Of a stretch of DNA of 64,000 nucleotides, positions 27,859-36,939 are shown piece after piece. Every line of letters starts with the position of its first letter. Position 1 is the stretch's first letter. Source of the DNA: Pedobacter sp. SYP-B3415 (lineage in GTDB: Bacteria; Bacteroidota; Bacteroidia; Sphingobacteriales; Sphingobacteriaceae); contig NZ_RXNQ01000006.1 of NCBI RefSeq assembly GCF_004138205.1, positions 1-64,000 of the forward strand, given 5' to 3'. The position numbers and the translations under genes were made by a program. The notes beneath the pieces are model-generated. The model searched no databases and was not told where the DNA came from. It saw nothing but the letters and a program-made list of their open reading frames with translations.

Positions 27859-30800
27859 TTAAAAGCTAGCTGTTAAACCAAGGGAATATGAGGATGTAAG
27901 CGGATACCGCGTACCATTGCCAGAGGCAGTTTCCGGGTCCCAAAGTTTGAATTTACTGATGGTGAACACGTTATAAGCTTGTGCATAAAGTCTGAGTGAT
28001 TTCAAACCGACAGTAGGTATGCCGTTTTTAAACGTGTACCCAACCTGTGCATTTTTCAAACGGAGATAGCTGATATCACGCAGCCACCAGCTGCTTTGCT
28101 GGAAGTTATTGCTGTTTGCTCCATATGACAGACGAGGAAACATGGCGTCCTGACGTGGGTTCTCAACCGTCCAGCGGTCAGTAACTACTGAGTGCAGGTT
28201 ACTTGAACCAGCAGAGGCAGTGAAAGGCTGAATGGCATCACCAGTTAAGATAACATCTGCATTACCCTGGCCCTGGAAGAATGCACCGAAATCGAATTGT
28301 TTCACGCGCAGGTTGAAGCCAAATCCGTAAATTGATGAAGGTACGTCACCCCGGCCAATTTCTGCCTGATCAAATGCATCGATGCGGTTGTCACCGTTCA
28401 AATCGCGGTATTTAATATCGCCAGGAAGCAATTTGCCAAATTGTGTAGGGCTCGCAGCAATTTCTGCTTCACTGGTAAACAGGCCTTCAGCAATGTAACC
28501 AAAGCGGGCCAGTGGCGTTGTGCCGCGGCGGTCCATCCACGGATAGCGGGTTGGCGCCTGGTCATTCTCAATTATTTTCGCCTGGTTGTACGTGTAGTTT
28601 GCGCGAAGCGACAGATTTACATTCTGGCCAAAGTTGGCTGTATATTCGAGTGTAGCATCAATACCTTTATTGGTTGTTTCGCCAAGGTTACCATAGGGAC
28701 TTGATACCAAACCGATGTAGCCAGGTACAACACCGCGTTGCAGGAACTGACCGGTACGGTCCTCCTTAAACAAGTCAACAATTACGTATAGGTTGTTTTT
28801 TAAAGTGCGGAACTCAACTCCCAGGTCTTTCTTGCGGCTTTCTGCCCAGGTTACGTCGACGCCATAGGCGGTAACGTTCATACCGGTAAAACCATTGCGG
28901 CCCAGACCAAACGAATAACCCGGTACAGCAGATCCATTAAACTGGGTGCCTACTTTGGTCAGGTAATAGAAACGCTGGTCGTCATTATTGACATAGCCAT
29001 TAGTACTTCCTCCGCTACCCACGATACCATCAGAATAACGTACTTTCAGGTACTGAACAACATTTGATATTGGTTTGAAGAACTCTTCATTTGAAACAAT
29101 ATAACCCACGCCGATTGCCGGAAAGAAGCCGTATCTCTTATCTGGTGCAAAGTTTTCTGAACCATTGTAACCGCCATTAAACTCAACATAATATTTATTG
29201 TCGTAAGAATAGGTTGCCCTGGCCGCCAGACCTTGCAGTCTGTAAGGAATAGAAAGTGTGAAAGAGCCGACAAATGGATTCAAGTTATCACTTTGATTAT
29301 AGAGAGCAAGGCCGCTAACATCATGTTTTCCAAATGTACGCTTGTACGTCAGACCGACCTCACCATAAAGTTTTTTGTCGCCACTGTTTGCTGAACTATA
29401 GCCCAGGAAATTCTGACCAGCCAGTACCCTGTCGTATCGATAACTTCCGTCTGAATTGAAAGGGGTAGTCATATTAATCCGGAAGGTGCTTTCCTGTTTG
29501 TTACGGTTAACAGAGTTATTGTTTTGCGCATCAAATGAGAACATACCGGTAAGTGAGAGACCGGGAGTCAGATCTTTCAGGTCTTGTGTTATACGCAGGT
29601 TTGAATATACCTGGTTTGTGTAGTTGGTGCGGTATCCCCTCCGGGTAACCTCAGCATAAGGATTACGCTGCCCGCTCTGGGCGCTGATACCAGGAACAGT
29701 CCCGTTCGAATATAACATTGGATACGATACCGGAGTTATTTGGAATACCTGGTTGTAGATCCCCTGTGTGTTCTCCAAACCTGGATTGTTTCCCTGGTTC
29801 AGGATTCCCTTTACGCCTAGTGAAAGCTTAGTCGTTCCGGTTACATCCCAATCCAAATTGGTGCTCACATTAAAGCGCTGAAACTGCTGCTTGTTGTTAT
29901 ATGACTGTGATTTATCACGCGTGAGAAGACCGGTTTCATCATAATAACCCAACGATACATAGTACTTTGCTTTTTCAACGCCACCAGACAGGTTCGCGGT
30001 AGCGGTCCTGTTTTGTCCAAAATCATCAAAAATAGCGTCTTGCCAGTCTACGTTCGGATACAGGTAAATATCCTCCCCAGAGGCTGTTTTGTTAATGTAG
30101 TCCTGGGTGTAACGCGGTGTGTATGGATTTCCGCTACGAACTGATTCTGTTCTGGTGGCTTCGTTCGCAAGATTCATGTATTCGATACCATCAATCAGCG
30201 TTGGCAGCTTGGTAAAACGCGTTAAGCCTTGAAAATAGTCGACATTGATTTGAGGCTTACCTTCCTTACCTGCCTTGGTTGTAACGAGAATCACGCCGTT
30301 AGCACCACGGATACCATATACAGCCGTTGCTGCAGCATCTTTCAAAATCGTGAAAGACTCAATATCATAAGTGTTAAGCGAGTTCAGATCACGGTTAGGC
30401 ACACCGTCAATAATGACAAGCGGTGAAGAACTGTTACCCCCGATTGCGGAAATACCGCGAATCCAGATGTCTGCGTTCGAAGAACCAGGCTCGCCTGTCC
30501 TATTCACACCGATTACCCCAGAGATACGGCCGGCAAGCATGGAACTGATGTTGGCGACCGGCTGTTTCAGTTCTGCTGCTTTAACGGTAGATTGTGCACC
30601 TACCAGGCTTTCTTTTTTCTGCGTACCGAAAGCTACAATAGCTACCTCATCAAGATCTGTACCCTGCGTTTCTTTCAGTGTAATAGTAAGGTTCTTTTGT
30701 GTACCTGCCACCACTTCCTGGCTGTCATAGCCTACGTAAGAAAACACAAGCACAGCGCTTTCATTGGGAACAGCAATGGTAAAATTACCTTTCGCATCGG

Positions 30801-31056
30801 CGGTAGCCGAGATTGTGGATCCTTTTACGCGGATACCTGCACCGGGAAGAGCCTCGCCAGCCTCATCCCTGATCACACCCCGAATAATAATGTCCTGCCG
30901 GATCGCAGCGGCGGCCAATGGAAGAGAGCGGTCAGATTTGTTGACCGAAGCGAACGATTGTTCCGCACTGCAGACCAGCAATAGTGCTGAAGTGTAGACA
31001 CAACCCTTCCATAAACTAAGCTTTCGCTTAGATTTAAAGGTAAACCTTCTTGTCAT
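27859..31056 (-). CDS. SusC/RagA TonB-linked outer-membrane transporter, locus 2 (1065 aa)
   Basis: The signal region is KRKLSLWKGCVYTSALLLVC. A carboxypeptidase-regulatory-like domain follows (IIIRGVIRDEAGEALPGAGI, ~residues 54-130), then the TonB-box-like LDEVAIVAFGTQKKES and the plug domain (MLAGRISGVIGVNRTGEPGS, IWIRGISAIGG, ~140-270). The barrel runs to ~1065 with the final SLGLTASF strand. It pairs with SusD-2 5 bases downstream. There is no STN domain, so regulation by a FecR-type anti-sigma is not expected. It has 765 bases of upstream sequence for regulation. Confidence 0.94.
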   Translation of the reverse strand: MTRRFTFKSKRKLSLWKGCVYTSALLLVCSAEQSFASVNKSDRSLPLAAAAIRQDIIIRGVIRDEAGEALPGAGIRVKGSTISATADAKGNFTIAVPNESAVLVFSYVGYDSQEVVAGTQKNLTITLKETQGTDLDEVAIVAFGTQKKESLVGAQSTVKAAELKQPVANISSMLAGRISGVIGVNRTGEPGSSNADIWIRGISAIGGNSSSPLVIIDGVPNRDLNSLNTYDIESFTILKDAAATAVYGIRGANGVILVTTKAGKEGKPQINVDYFQGLTRFTKLPTLIDGIEYMNLANEATRTESVRSGNPYTPRYTQDYINKTASGEDIYLYPNVDWQDAIFDDFGQNRTATANLSGGVEKAKYYVSLGYYDETGLLTRDKSQSYNNKQQFQRFNVSTNLDWDVTGTTKLSLGVKGILNQGNNPGLENTQGIYNQVFQITPVSYPMLYSNGTVPGISAQSGQRNPYAEVTRRGYRTNYTNQVYSNLRITQDLKDLTPGLSLTGMFSFDAQNNNSVNRNKQESTFRINMTTPFNSDGSYRYDRVLAGQNFLGYSSANSGDKKLYGEVGLTYKRTFGKHDVSGLALYNQSDNLNPFVGSFTLSIPYRLQGLAARATYSYDNKYYVEFNGGYNGSENFAPDKRYGFFPAIGVGYIVSNEEFFKPISNVVQYLKVRYSDGIVGSGGSTNGYVNNDDQRFYYLTKVGTQFNGSAVPGYSFGLGRNGFTGMNVTAYGVDVTWAESRKKDLGVEFRTLKNNLYVIVDLFKEDRTGQFLQRGVVPGYIGLVSSPYGNLGETTNKGIDATLEYTANFGQNVNLSLRANYTYNQAKIIENDQAPTRYPWMDRRGTTPLARFGYIAEGLFTSEAEIAASPTQFGKLLPGDIKYRDLNGDNRIDAFDQAEIGRGDVPSSIYGFGFNLRVKQFDFGAFFQGQGNADVILTGDAIQPFTASAGSSNLHSVVTDRWTVENPRQDAMFPRLSYGANSNNFQQSSWWLRDISYLRLKNAQVGYTFKNGIPTVGLKSLRLYAQAYNVFTISKFKLWDPETASGNGTRYPLTSSYSLGLTASF

Positions 31057-31821
31057 AGTCGATTAGTTTGTCAGTATTTGTTTGATTTTAAATTGTTTCC
31101 GCGCAAGCGTATTTGTTTACCTTTTTGTCAGTCGGACTGCCAATCTGGTGCATTGGGGGATGGTATTGATAAAACGTTTTATTAACCCAATATTAAGGAT
31201 ATTTGTAATCTGGTACAAGTTTAACGGAGATCTCAGACAGCCAGTAAATCTGTCATCTATCAGACTGCTAAAACACCTGGGAGTATCATCGTGTTTTGTC
31301 GACATATTATTTCGTGATAATGGTAATAATTGAAATAATATGTTGGTTGGTGAATTCTATTAGCTCATGAATTGCTGTCCTGTAACGGAATTGGTACAAA
31401 CAAAATTGTATATAGCCGATATATGAGCCATCAGAAACCTCAAATACGCGGTATTGTACACGTATTTAACCTCCAGCTTGCCTGATATCGGATGTTTTCT
31501 GGAAAAAGAGACATAAATTCCTGCAATTATGGATAAATAGAGAGTAATTAATATAAAAATTTGATCTCAATTCATTTTTGTTCGTTTTTTGGCGTGTTTT
31601 ACCTAAAATATATAAAAAATGCCGTCAACATATGGCTTAAGTCGGTCTGTGTAGTTGTCTTAATTGCCCATCTATAAAGTCCGATCTGCCTATGGCGTTG
31701 ACTAGACGGCTATGGTACCTTTACATCTAAACAGCATCTTTATGATTTTTCATCCCAGACCCCTTTTTTCATTTTTTAAGTCCATAGTATCTGCCCGCAA
31801 AAGCTATTTGAAATCCCTGAT
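31057..31821. other. 765-base intergenic region between SusC-2 and Bcr/CflA gene
   Basis: A/T-rich and without a credible gene. It must hold the promoter of the SusCD-2 operon and that of the transporter. A weak candidate for the latter is TTG (31698-31700) with TACCTTTA (31716-31723), 7 of 8 positions matching TAnnTTTG. No riboswitch or operator was recognised. Confidence 0.4.
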
Positions 31822-32997
31822 ATGAAATCAGGAGAATTTATCGCACTGTCTGCATGTACAATGATGCTAACAGCACTGGGCATCGATATCATGCTGCCCG
31901 TTTTTGCAGAACTACGTATACATTTCAAACTGCCGTCGCAGTCAACTGCGACGGCACAAATCATCGGCTTCTTTTTCATGGGCCAAATTGCGCAGCTTCT
32001 ATTTGGTGCATTGTCTGACCGCTATGGTCGGTTGCCCATTCTTCGCCTGGGCTTTCCTTTGTACATAGCAGGAGGAATAGCGGCGGCGTTCGCGCCAAGC
32101 CTTACATCTATGTATGTTGCGCGGTTTCTTGCCGGAATGGGAGCCTCTGCGGTGTTTATGACAACGATTGCAGGGGTACGTGACCGTTTTGTTGGCGATC
32201 AGATGGCCCATATCATGTCGCTCGTTTTTACAATTTTTCTATCAACTCCTGTTTTTGCGCCGTTTCTCGGTCTAGCGATCTTATCTGTCTTATCCTGGCA
32301 AATGGTCTTCCTGACCCCGCCACTTTTCGCGATAGTCGTCTTTGTCTGGTCGTTCAGGCTGGAAGAATCGTTGCCGGTCGAAAGAAGAACTGCGTTAAAC
32401 TTGAAAAGTGTGGGCCGGTCCCTGCGTTCCGTTTTGTCTAACAGGACGTTTCTGAGGTATACCGCCATCACCACACTATTATTCACAGCCCTGAGTACCT
32501 ACGTTTCTACATCAGAACACATTGTAGGTGAAATCTATCACCGGCCCGATCTTTTCGCCTGGATTTTTGCAGCAATCGGCCTGTGCATGTCACTCTGTGC
32601 CTTGACCAATTCCAGGCTCTCGGCTAAATTCGGCGCCCGTAAGGCGATCAGATGGCTGCTTGCCGTTTACACGTTGGTCGGTACCGGCTTGTTCGTGTTT
32701 ACACTTCTGCAAAATGACCCGCCGCCGTTGGTTCCGTTCTTTCTGTCTGTGGCCGCGTTGCTGGCCATTAACCTGGCCATAGAACCGAACAGCAGCGCCC
32801 TGGCACTCGAACCAATGGGCGATTCCGCGGGAATTGCCTCTGCTGCCTATGGTACCATATTTTTCTTTGTCGGCTCATCGCTTGGTGCTGTGATTACGCA
32901 GTTCATGACAAACAGTGTGCTGCCTCTCTCTCTAAGCTTTTTTGCAATTGGCCTGCTGACATTGGTTTTAGTATTTAGTGATCGGGTGGAGGGGTAG
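31822..32997 (+). CDS. MFS transporter, Bcr/CflA drug-efflux type (391 aa)
   Basis: About twelve membrane helices. The MFS signature is SDRYGRLPILRLG (~residues 64-76), and GIDIMLPVFAEL (~21) and YVARFLAGMGASAV (~96) match the Bcr/CflA group of H+-coupled exporters. That group exports bicyclomycin, chloramphenicol or sulfonamides in other bacteria; the substrate here is unknown. It is complete and stands alone, with a probable promoter 100-125 bases upstream. The gene converges on an HxlR gene with a repeat between them. Confidence 0.88.
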   Translation: MKSGEFIALSACTMMLTALGIDIMLPVFAELRIHFKLPSQSTATAQIIGFFFMGQIAQLLFGALSDRYGRLPILRLGFPLYIAGGIAAAFAPSLTSMYVARFLAGMGASAVFMTTIAGVRDRFVGDQMAHIMSLVFTIFLSTPVFAPFLGLAILSVLSWQMVFLTPPLFAIVVFVWSFRLEESLPVERRTALNLKSVGRSLRSVLSNRTFLRYTAITTLLFTALSTYVSTSEHIVGEIYHRPDLFAWIFAAIGLCMSLCALTNSRLSAKFGARKAIRWLLAVYTLVGTGLFVFTLLQNDPPPLVPFFLSVAALLAINLAIEPNSSALALEPMGDSAGIASAAYGTIFFFVGSSLGAVITQFMTNSVLPLSLSFFAIGLLTLVLVFSDRVEG

Positions 32998-33000
32998 GGT

Positions 33001-33224
33001 TGAGTATTAAGTGTTAAGTATTAAGTATTAAGTATTAGGTTGTAAGTTATAAGTTCTAAGTTTAAGTTTTAGTTGGTAAGTTTTAGTTTATAAATGGCAA
33101 GTTTTAAGTATGTAAATACTTAGTATTAACTACTAAATACGAATTAGTAATCGCCAGCTAACAGAAGAAAGACAGGCTTGGCACCATGTCTGAATACTTG
33201 ATACTAAATACTAATTACTAACTA
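33001..33224. repeat. Low-complexity inverted repeat (TTAAGTAT-type)
   Basis: The left part (33001-33130) is made of imperfect copies of TTAAGTAT and AAGTTTTAAG. The right part (33190-33224) is the same motif inverted (TACTTGATACTAAATACTAA). A G/C-richer core (33150-33185) holds GACA and TGTC in inverted arrangement. It fills the space between the convergent transporter and HxlR genes, and looks like a degenerate REP or hairpin-forming spacer of Bacteroidota. Confidence 0.7.
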
Positions 33225-33586
33225 ACAGTTGCAGCTTCTTCATCATTCATCAGAACCTTCAGTTTCGGCGCGAATTGAAGACCCCATGCCTCAACTGCAG
33301 CGATAATCGGTAGCAGCGATTTGCCTTCATCGGTTAGATAATATTCTACGTGAAGGGGAGTCTCCCTGAAAATTTTTTTGCCAAGTAATCCATGTGTTTC
33401 CAAATCCTTTAGCTGGGCCTGCAACACCCGCCGGCTAATGCCTCTTATAAGTTTCAGCAGGTCGCGCGGGCGGGTACATCCGCGCGCGATGCCGTCAAGC
33501 AGGCAGAACTTCCATTTTGATAGTACCACTTCCATGGCGACCACTATACCACATTCAAAATCGATAGGAATTTTTCTCGTATACAT
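33218..33586 (-). CDS. HxlR-family transcriptional regulator (122 aa)
   Basis: Winged helix-turn-helix: VVLSKWKFCLLDGIARGCTRPRDLLKLI (~residues 20-47), RGISRRVLQAQLKDLETHGLLGKK (~48-71), and wing HVEYYLTDEGKSLLPIIAAV (~79-98). The Cys residues in FECGI, KFCLL and GCTR could sense oxidants. The start at 33586 (MYTRKIP) is chosen because the longer frame upstream is unconserved. It is divergent from a quinone-reductase-like gene at 33710, which is probably its target. The C-terminus overlaps the edge of the repeat region. Confidence 0.88.
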   Translation of the reverse strand: MYTRKIPIDFECGIVVAMEVVLSKWKFCLLDGIARGCTRPRDLLKLIRGISRRVLQAQLKDLETHGLLGKKIFRETPLHVEYYLTDEGKSLLPIIAAVEAWGLQFAPKLKVLMNDEEAATVS

Positions 33587-33594
33587 GACGCATC

Positions 33595-33608
33595 TTTTGT
33601 AAGCAAAA
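33595..33608. promoter_or_regulatory. Possible HxlR operator
   Basis: TTTTG-TAAG-CAAAA is a perfect 5-4-5 inverted repeat, ten bases before the HxlR start in the 123-base divergent spacer. Its centre TTTGTAAG resembles that of the operator at 6090. Weak support. Confidence 0.35.
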
Positions 33609-33709
33609 ATAAACCTTTCAATGCCCACTTTACATGGAGACAATTTAATCCCTATGAGATTAGCAAGCCCCGTATTGCATCGGTACGCCGTTAACCGGAT
33701 GTTTGCCTG

Positions 33710-34243
33710 ATGATGAAAGTCCTGATTATTGTTGCACATCCCAACCTGGAGCAGTCGTTTGTCAACAAACGCTGGGTAGCGGAACTTACAAAGTTTCCTG
33801 ACAGATACCACATACACGACCTTTACTTCAGTTACCCCGACGGGGCTATTGATGTCGAAGCCGAGCAGAAGTTAATCACACAGTTTGATCGTGTAGTGTT
33901 CCAGTTTCCGTTGTACTGGTTTAATTGTCCGCCATTACTGAAGCACTGGCTGGATGTGGTGCTCACGGATGGCTGGTCGTACGGACGGGGCAGTGCCTAT
34001 CCGCTGCGCGGGAAGAAGATTTCACTGGCTATTAGTGCTGGAATTGACGAAAAGGAATATGCGCCCGGCGGACGCTATAAATACACGCTCGGGCACCTTA
34101 CAAGTGCATTCGAGTTAACATTTGAATACGTGCAGGCTACCTATAAGCCTCTGTTTGCCTTTTACGGCCGTGAATATCATGGTACACTGGCAAGGCTGGA
34201 GGAAAGTGTTCCGCAGTACCTCAAATACCTGGACCAGCTTTAG
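33710..34243 (+). CDS. NAD(P)H-dependent quinone/flavin oxidoreductase, flavodoxin-like (177 aa)
   Basis: Flavodoxin_2 fold as in KefF, MdaB and NQO-type enzymes. The FMN/FAD-binding start is KVLIIVAHPNLEQSFVNKRW, the substrate loop is FQFPLYWFNCPPLLKHWLDVVLTDGWSYG (~residues 64-92), and LAISAGIDEKEYAPGGRY (~103) follows. It reduces quinones or azo compounds with two electrons in the cytoplasm. It is divergent from an HxlR regulator, the usual arrangement for quinone-inducible reductases. Confidence 0.9.
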   Translation: MMKVLIIVAHPNLEQSFVNKRWVAELTKFPDRYHIHDLYFSYPDGAIDVEAEQKLITQFDRVVFQFPLYWFNCPPLLKHWLDVVLTDGWSYGRGSAYPLRGKKISLAISAGIDEKEYAPGGRYKYTLGHLTSAFELTFEYVQATYKPLFAFYGREYHGTLARLEESVPQYLKYLDQL

Positions 34244-34280
34244 GTTGGCAGTTGCAATTTCTGGATTCTGGATAATGCGA

Positions 34281-34288
34281 TATATTTG
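34281..34288 (+). promoter_or_regulatory. -7 promoter box before DUF4180 gene
   Basis: TATATTTG matches the Bacteroidota TAnnTTTG box exactly, about 33 bases before the start codon. A TTTC at 34258 would be the -33 element at 19-base spacing, one base off consensus. Confidence 0.4.
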
Positions 34289-34320
34289 CCTTGAAGAATT
34301 AACATCCTATTTAAATTCAA

Positions 34321-34668
34321 ATGGAAATTGTCGTTCATCACGCCGGAGGCGGTAGAATTGCCGAAATTGTATCAGATCATGTGCTGATAGCCAATGCAGA
34401 CGATGCACTGCAATTGCTTGGCGATCTTTTCTACCAGGAATTCGCAAAGGTGCTCATCAGGGAAAAAAATATCACGCCTGATTTTTTTGATCTGAAAACG
34501 GGAATTGCCGGGGATGTGCTCCAAAAATTTTCAAATTATCGTTTCTCCCTGGCTATTATCGGCGACTTTGATAGATATACAAGCAATAGCCTGCGCGATT
34601 TTATTTACGAGAGCAACAAAGGCCGGCTGGTAAATTTCCTTCCCACTGTCGAGGCGGCGCTGAAGTAA
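34321..34668 (+). CDS. DUF4180 domain protein (115 aa)
   Basis: A compact protein matching DUF4180 in memory: DALQLLGDLFYQEFAKVLIREKNITPDFFDLKTGIAGDVLQKFSNY, then RFSLAIIGDFDRYTSNSLRDFIYESNKG. It has no signal or membrane part. The function is unknown; family members are encoded singly in many Bacteroidota and Firmicutes. Complete, with its own probable promoter. Confidence 0.85.
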   Translation: MEIVVHHAGGGRIAEIVSDHVLIANADDALQLLGDLFYQEFAKVLIREKNITPDFFDLKTGIAGDVLQKFSNYRFSLAIIGDFDRYTSNSLRDFIYESNKGRLVNFLPTVEAALK

Positions 34669-35060
34669 ACCAAAGAGATGGAAGAAAAAGGACTAAGGAC
34701 CAAAGGCGGTAATTGACTCCTCACACAGCATTGCGCTAAATAGCTCTAATGTCGTCCGGCAACTTTTCAGTAATGCGCGAGGTTTTTTGGCTTTGCTAAT
34801 GCTACCGGCAACGCGCCATATACTTGCCGAATGCAATTAAGGGCGAACCGCGCCAGGCGACAAGAGTATTTTGCAGGCAGGCTTCATGCTTAGCCTGTCT
34901 TTCAACCTTCTACTCTTTCCGTTCCGCTTAAAAGCTGCCATTCAGAACGCTACCCGCCCAAACCCCGCTTTAATTACCAACTAAATCGTAAAACTATTTG
35001 CAAATACTAGCATCGTATCAATCTTATTACGATATTAGTTTAGATAACCAAATAGATTCC
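34669..35060. other. 392-base intergenic region before the sigma factor
   Basis: No gene seen. It should contain the promoter of the FecI-FecR-SusCD transcript, but no strong box was found. Confidence 0.4.
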
Positions 35061-35648
35061 ATGTTCCAATTGCATGCAGCCAGTGATACCGAACTGCTTG
35101 AGCGTCTTGCAACCGGCGACGGGCGCGCTTTTACGATGCTCTACAACCGCTATTGGGAAAAATTATATACTACGGCCTATCACCGGCTTGCCGACGAAAC
35201 GGAAGCCGAAGAAGCCGTGCAGGATATTTTTACCGACCTTTGGCTAAGGCGCAGCACGCTTCAGCTAAGTCATAGCCTCAATACCTATCTCGCTGCGGCT
35301 GTTAAATATAAGGTCATCGCTGTTCTTGCAAAGAACAAGAAACAAGCGCGCTATGCGGCTGAACAGGCGCATGCAGAAGTTCCGTGTTGTGATACAACTG
35401 CAGATTGGCTGCAGGAAAAAGAGCTTCGCGCCCAGATTGCCGAATGCGTTGAACAACTGCCGGAGAAGTGCCGTATTGTATTCCGCCTGAGCCGGGAGCT
35501 CGGAAAAAGCAATGCACAGATCGCGGCGGACCTTGGTATTTCCGAGAAGACAGTTGAAGGACACATCACACGCGCGCTGCATGCGCTGCGTACAGCGCTC
35601 CAGGTTTCCGCGCCCGTGCTTCTTATTGTGCTGAAAAAAATATTTTAA
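35061..35648 (+). CDS. ECF sigma factor, FecI-like (195 aa)
   Basis: Sigma region 2 (RAFTMLYNRYWEKLYTTAYHRLADETEAEEAVQDIFTDLWLRR, ~residues 20-65) and region 4 (LPEKCRIVFRLSRELGKSNAQIAADLGISEKTVEGHITRALHALR, ~130-180) are clear, as in Bacteroidota FecI-type sigma-70 factors. It directs RNA polymerase to the SusC-3/SusD-3 operon when released by the FecR protein encoded next. I place the start at the ATG at 35061 (MFQLHAASD); the frame upstream to 34998 lacks family resemblance. Confidence 0.92.
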   Translation: MFQLHAASDTELLERLATGDGRAFTMLYNRYWEKLYTTAYHRLADETEAEEAVQDIFTDLWLRRSTLQLSHSLNTYLAAAVKYKVIAVLAKNKKQARYAAEQAHAEVPCCDTTADWLQEKELRAQIAECVEQLPEKCRIVFRLSRELGKSNAQIAADLGISEKTVEGHITRALHALRTALQVSAPVLLIVLKKIF

Positions 35649-35703
35649 TTCCGGGCAAGGGGTAGGGGGTGTTTGCTGCACTATATAGGCAAAACCAAAT
35701 AGA

Positions 35704-36846
35704 TTGAGCCAGCAGAATTCCCGTTATGATATTCATGACCTTTCTGAGAAATTCATGAAAGGTACGCTTACCGATGCCGAACGTGTTTGGTTCGAGCAGT
35801 GGTATGCAAGTTTTGACGATTCGCTGCTGGAGCTGACCGGCAGCCGGCATGCCAGCCGTAAGGCCCTTCATGCGGCGATGAAAAAGCGCATTCAGGCAGC
35901 CATTGCCAGCCGTGCCCGAAAGCCGCGCCAGCGCATGCTCTTTATCTGGTCGGCTGCGGCTGCCTTAATCCTCATTTGTTCTTTTGCTGCGCTTTATACA
36001 TTTCGCCGGCAGGCTCCGGAAACGCAACTTACGGCGATCGTTCCTGGAAAAGACAAAGCGGTACTTACCCTGGCAGACGGAAAAAAAATCCTGCTTGATG
36101 AGGCGGCAGATGGAAGCCTTGCTGTCGAACATGGCGTGCATATCACAAAAACAGGCAGCGGCATGGTTAGTTATGACTTTAAGCAGGCCGGCGGCAGCAA
36201 TAGTCCGGAAGTATACAATACTATTCGCACACCGCGTGGCGGACAATTCCGCCTCACCTTGTCAGACGGCACACGCATCTGGCTTAATTCCGATTCTTAC
36301 GTACGTTTTCCCGTTAATTTTGGTCCGAATGAAAGACGTATCGAAGCAGGCGGCGAATTGTATCTTGAAGTTGCCAAAGACCCACGGCATAAATTTTTGG
36401 TACGCACAGACCGGCAAACCGTTGAGGTGCTGGGAACCAGGTTCAATATTAACGCCTATACAGATGAGTCCGAAATTCGTACCACCCTGTTTGAAGGGAG
36501 CGTAAAACTTTCATCAATCCGCTCGTCACTGATCCTTAAACCGGGGCAGCAATCGGTGCTTTCGGCAGAGCAGAAGATCACGATAGATGAAAATGCAGAC
36601 CCCGAAGTTGCCGCGGCCTGGAAGAACGGATATTTCATGTTCGACCGGGAAGATATCCGTTCGGCCATGCGTAAGATCGGCCGCTGGTATGATGTCGATG
36701 TCGTTTATCAGGGCGAGGTCCCTGACGACTGGCTTGGCGGTTCGATTTCCCGCTATAAACGGGTGGAAGACGTGCTGGCCAAACTTCAGTTAACCGGGCA
36801 AATTCATTTCAAGATCGAAGGAAGGAGGGTGATCGTTATGCATTAA
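35704..36846 (+). CDS. FecR-family anti-sigma factor with DUF4974 (380 aa)
   Basis: The N-terminal cytoplasmic anti-sigma helix (~residues 1-60, LSEKFMKGTLTDAERVWFEQWY) is followed by a membrane helix (LFIWSAAAALILICSFAAL, ~79-97). The periplasmic FecR domain (IRTPRGGQFRLTLSDGTRIWLNSDSYVRFPV, ~175-205, then VEVLGTRFNINAY) and DUF4974 (~305-380) complete it. The only start that gives the usual N-terminus is TTG at 35704 (an in-frame TAG lies just before); the next ATG is 17 codons later. It receives the signal from the STN domain of SusC-3 and controls the sigma factor upstream. Confidence 0.92.
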   Translation: MSQQNSRYDIHDLSEKFMKGTLTDAERVWFEQWYASFDDSLLELTGSRHASRKALHAAMKKRIQAAIASRARKPRQRMLFIWSAAAALILICSFAALYTFRRQAPETQLTAIVPGKDKAVLTLADGKKILLDEAADGSLAVEHGVHITKTGSGMVSYDFKQAGGSNSPEVYNTIRTPRGGQFRLTLSDGTRIWLNSDSYVRFPVNFGPNERRIEAGGELYLEVAKDPRHKFLVRTDRQTVEVLGTRFNINAYTDESEIRTTLFEGSVKLSSIRSSLILKPGQQSVLSAEQKITIDENADPEVAAAWKNGYFMFDREDIRSAMRKIGRWYDVDVVYQGEVPDDWLGGSISRYKRVEDVLAKLQLTGQIHFKIEGRRVIVMH

Positions 36847-36939
36847 CCTTACTTTCAACACTGTCAATCTTCTAACCGGCAAGCTGACCATCCCTCAGAT
36901 CACTCAGTCTGCAGGAAAACCTAACCTAAAATAAAGTTT

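Noticed and set aside
33001..33130. Tandem TTAAGTAT copies as replication-origin iterons
   Set aside because: The copies are imperfect and irregularly spaced, they are mirrored on the right side, and no dnaA or rep gene is nearby.
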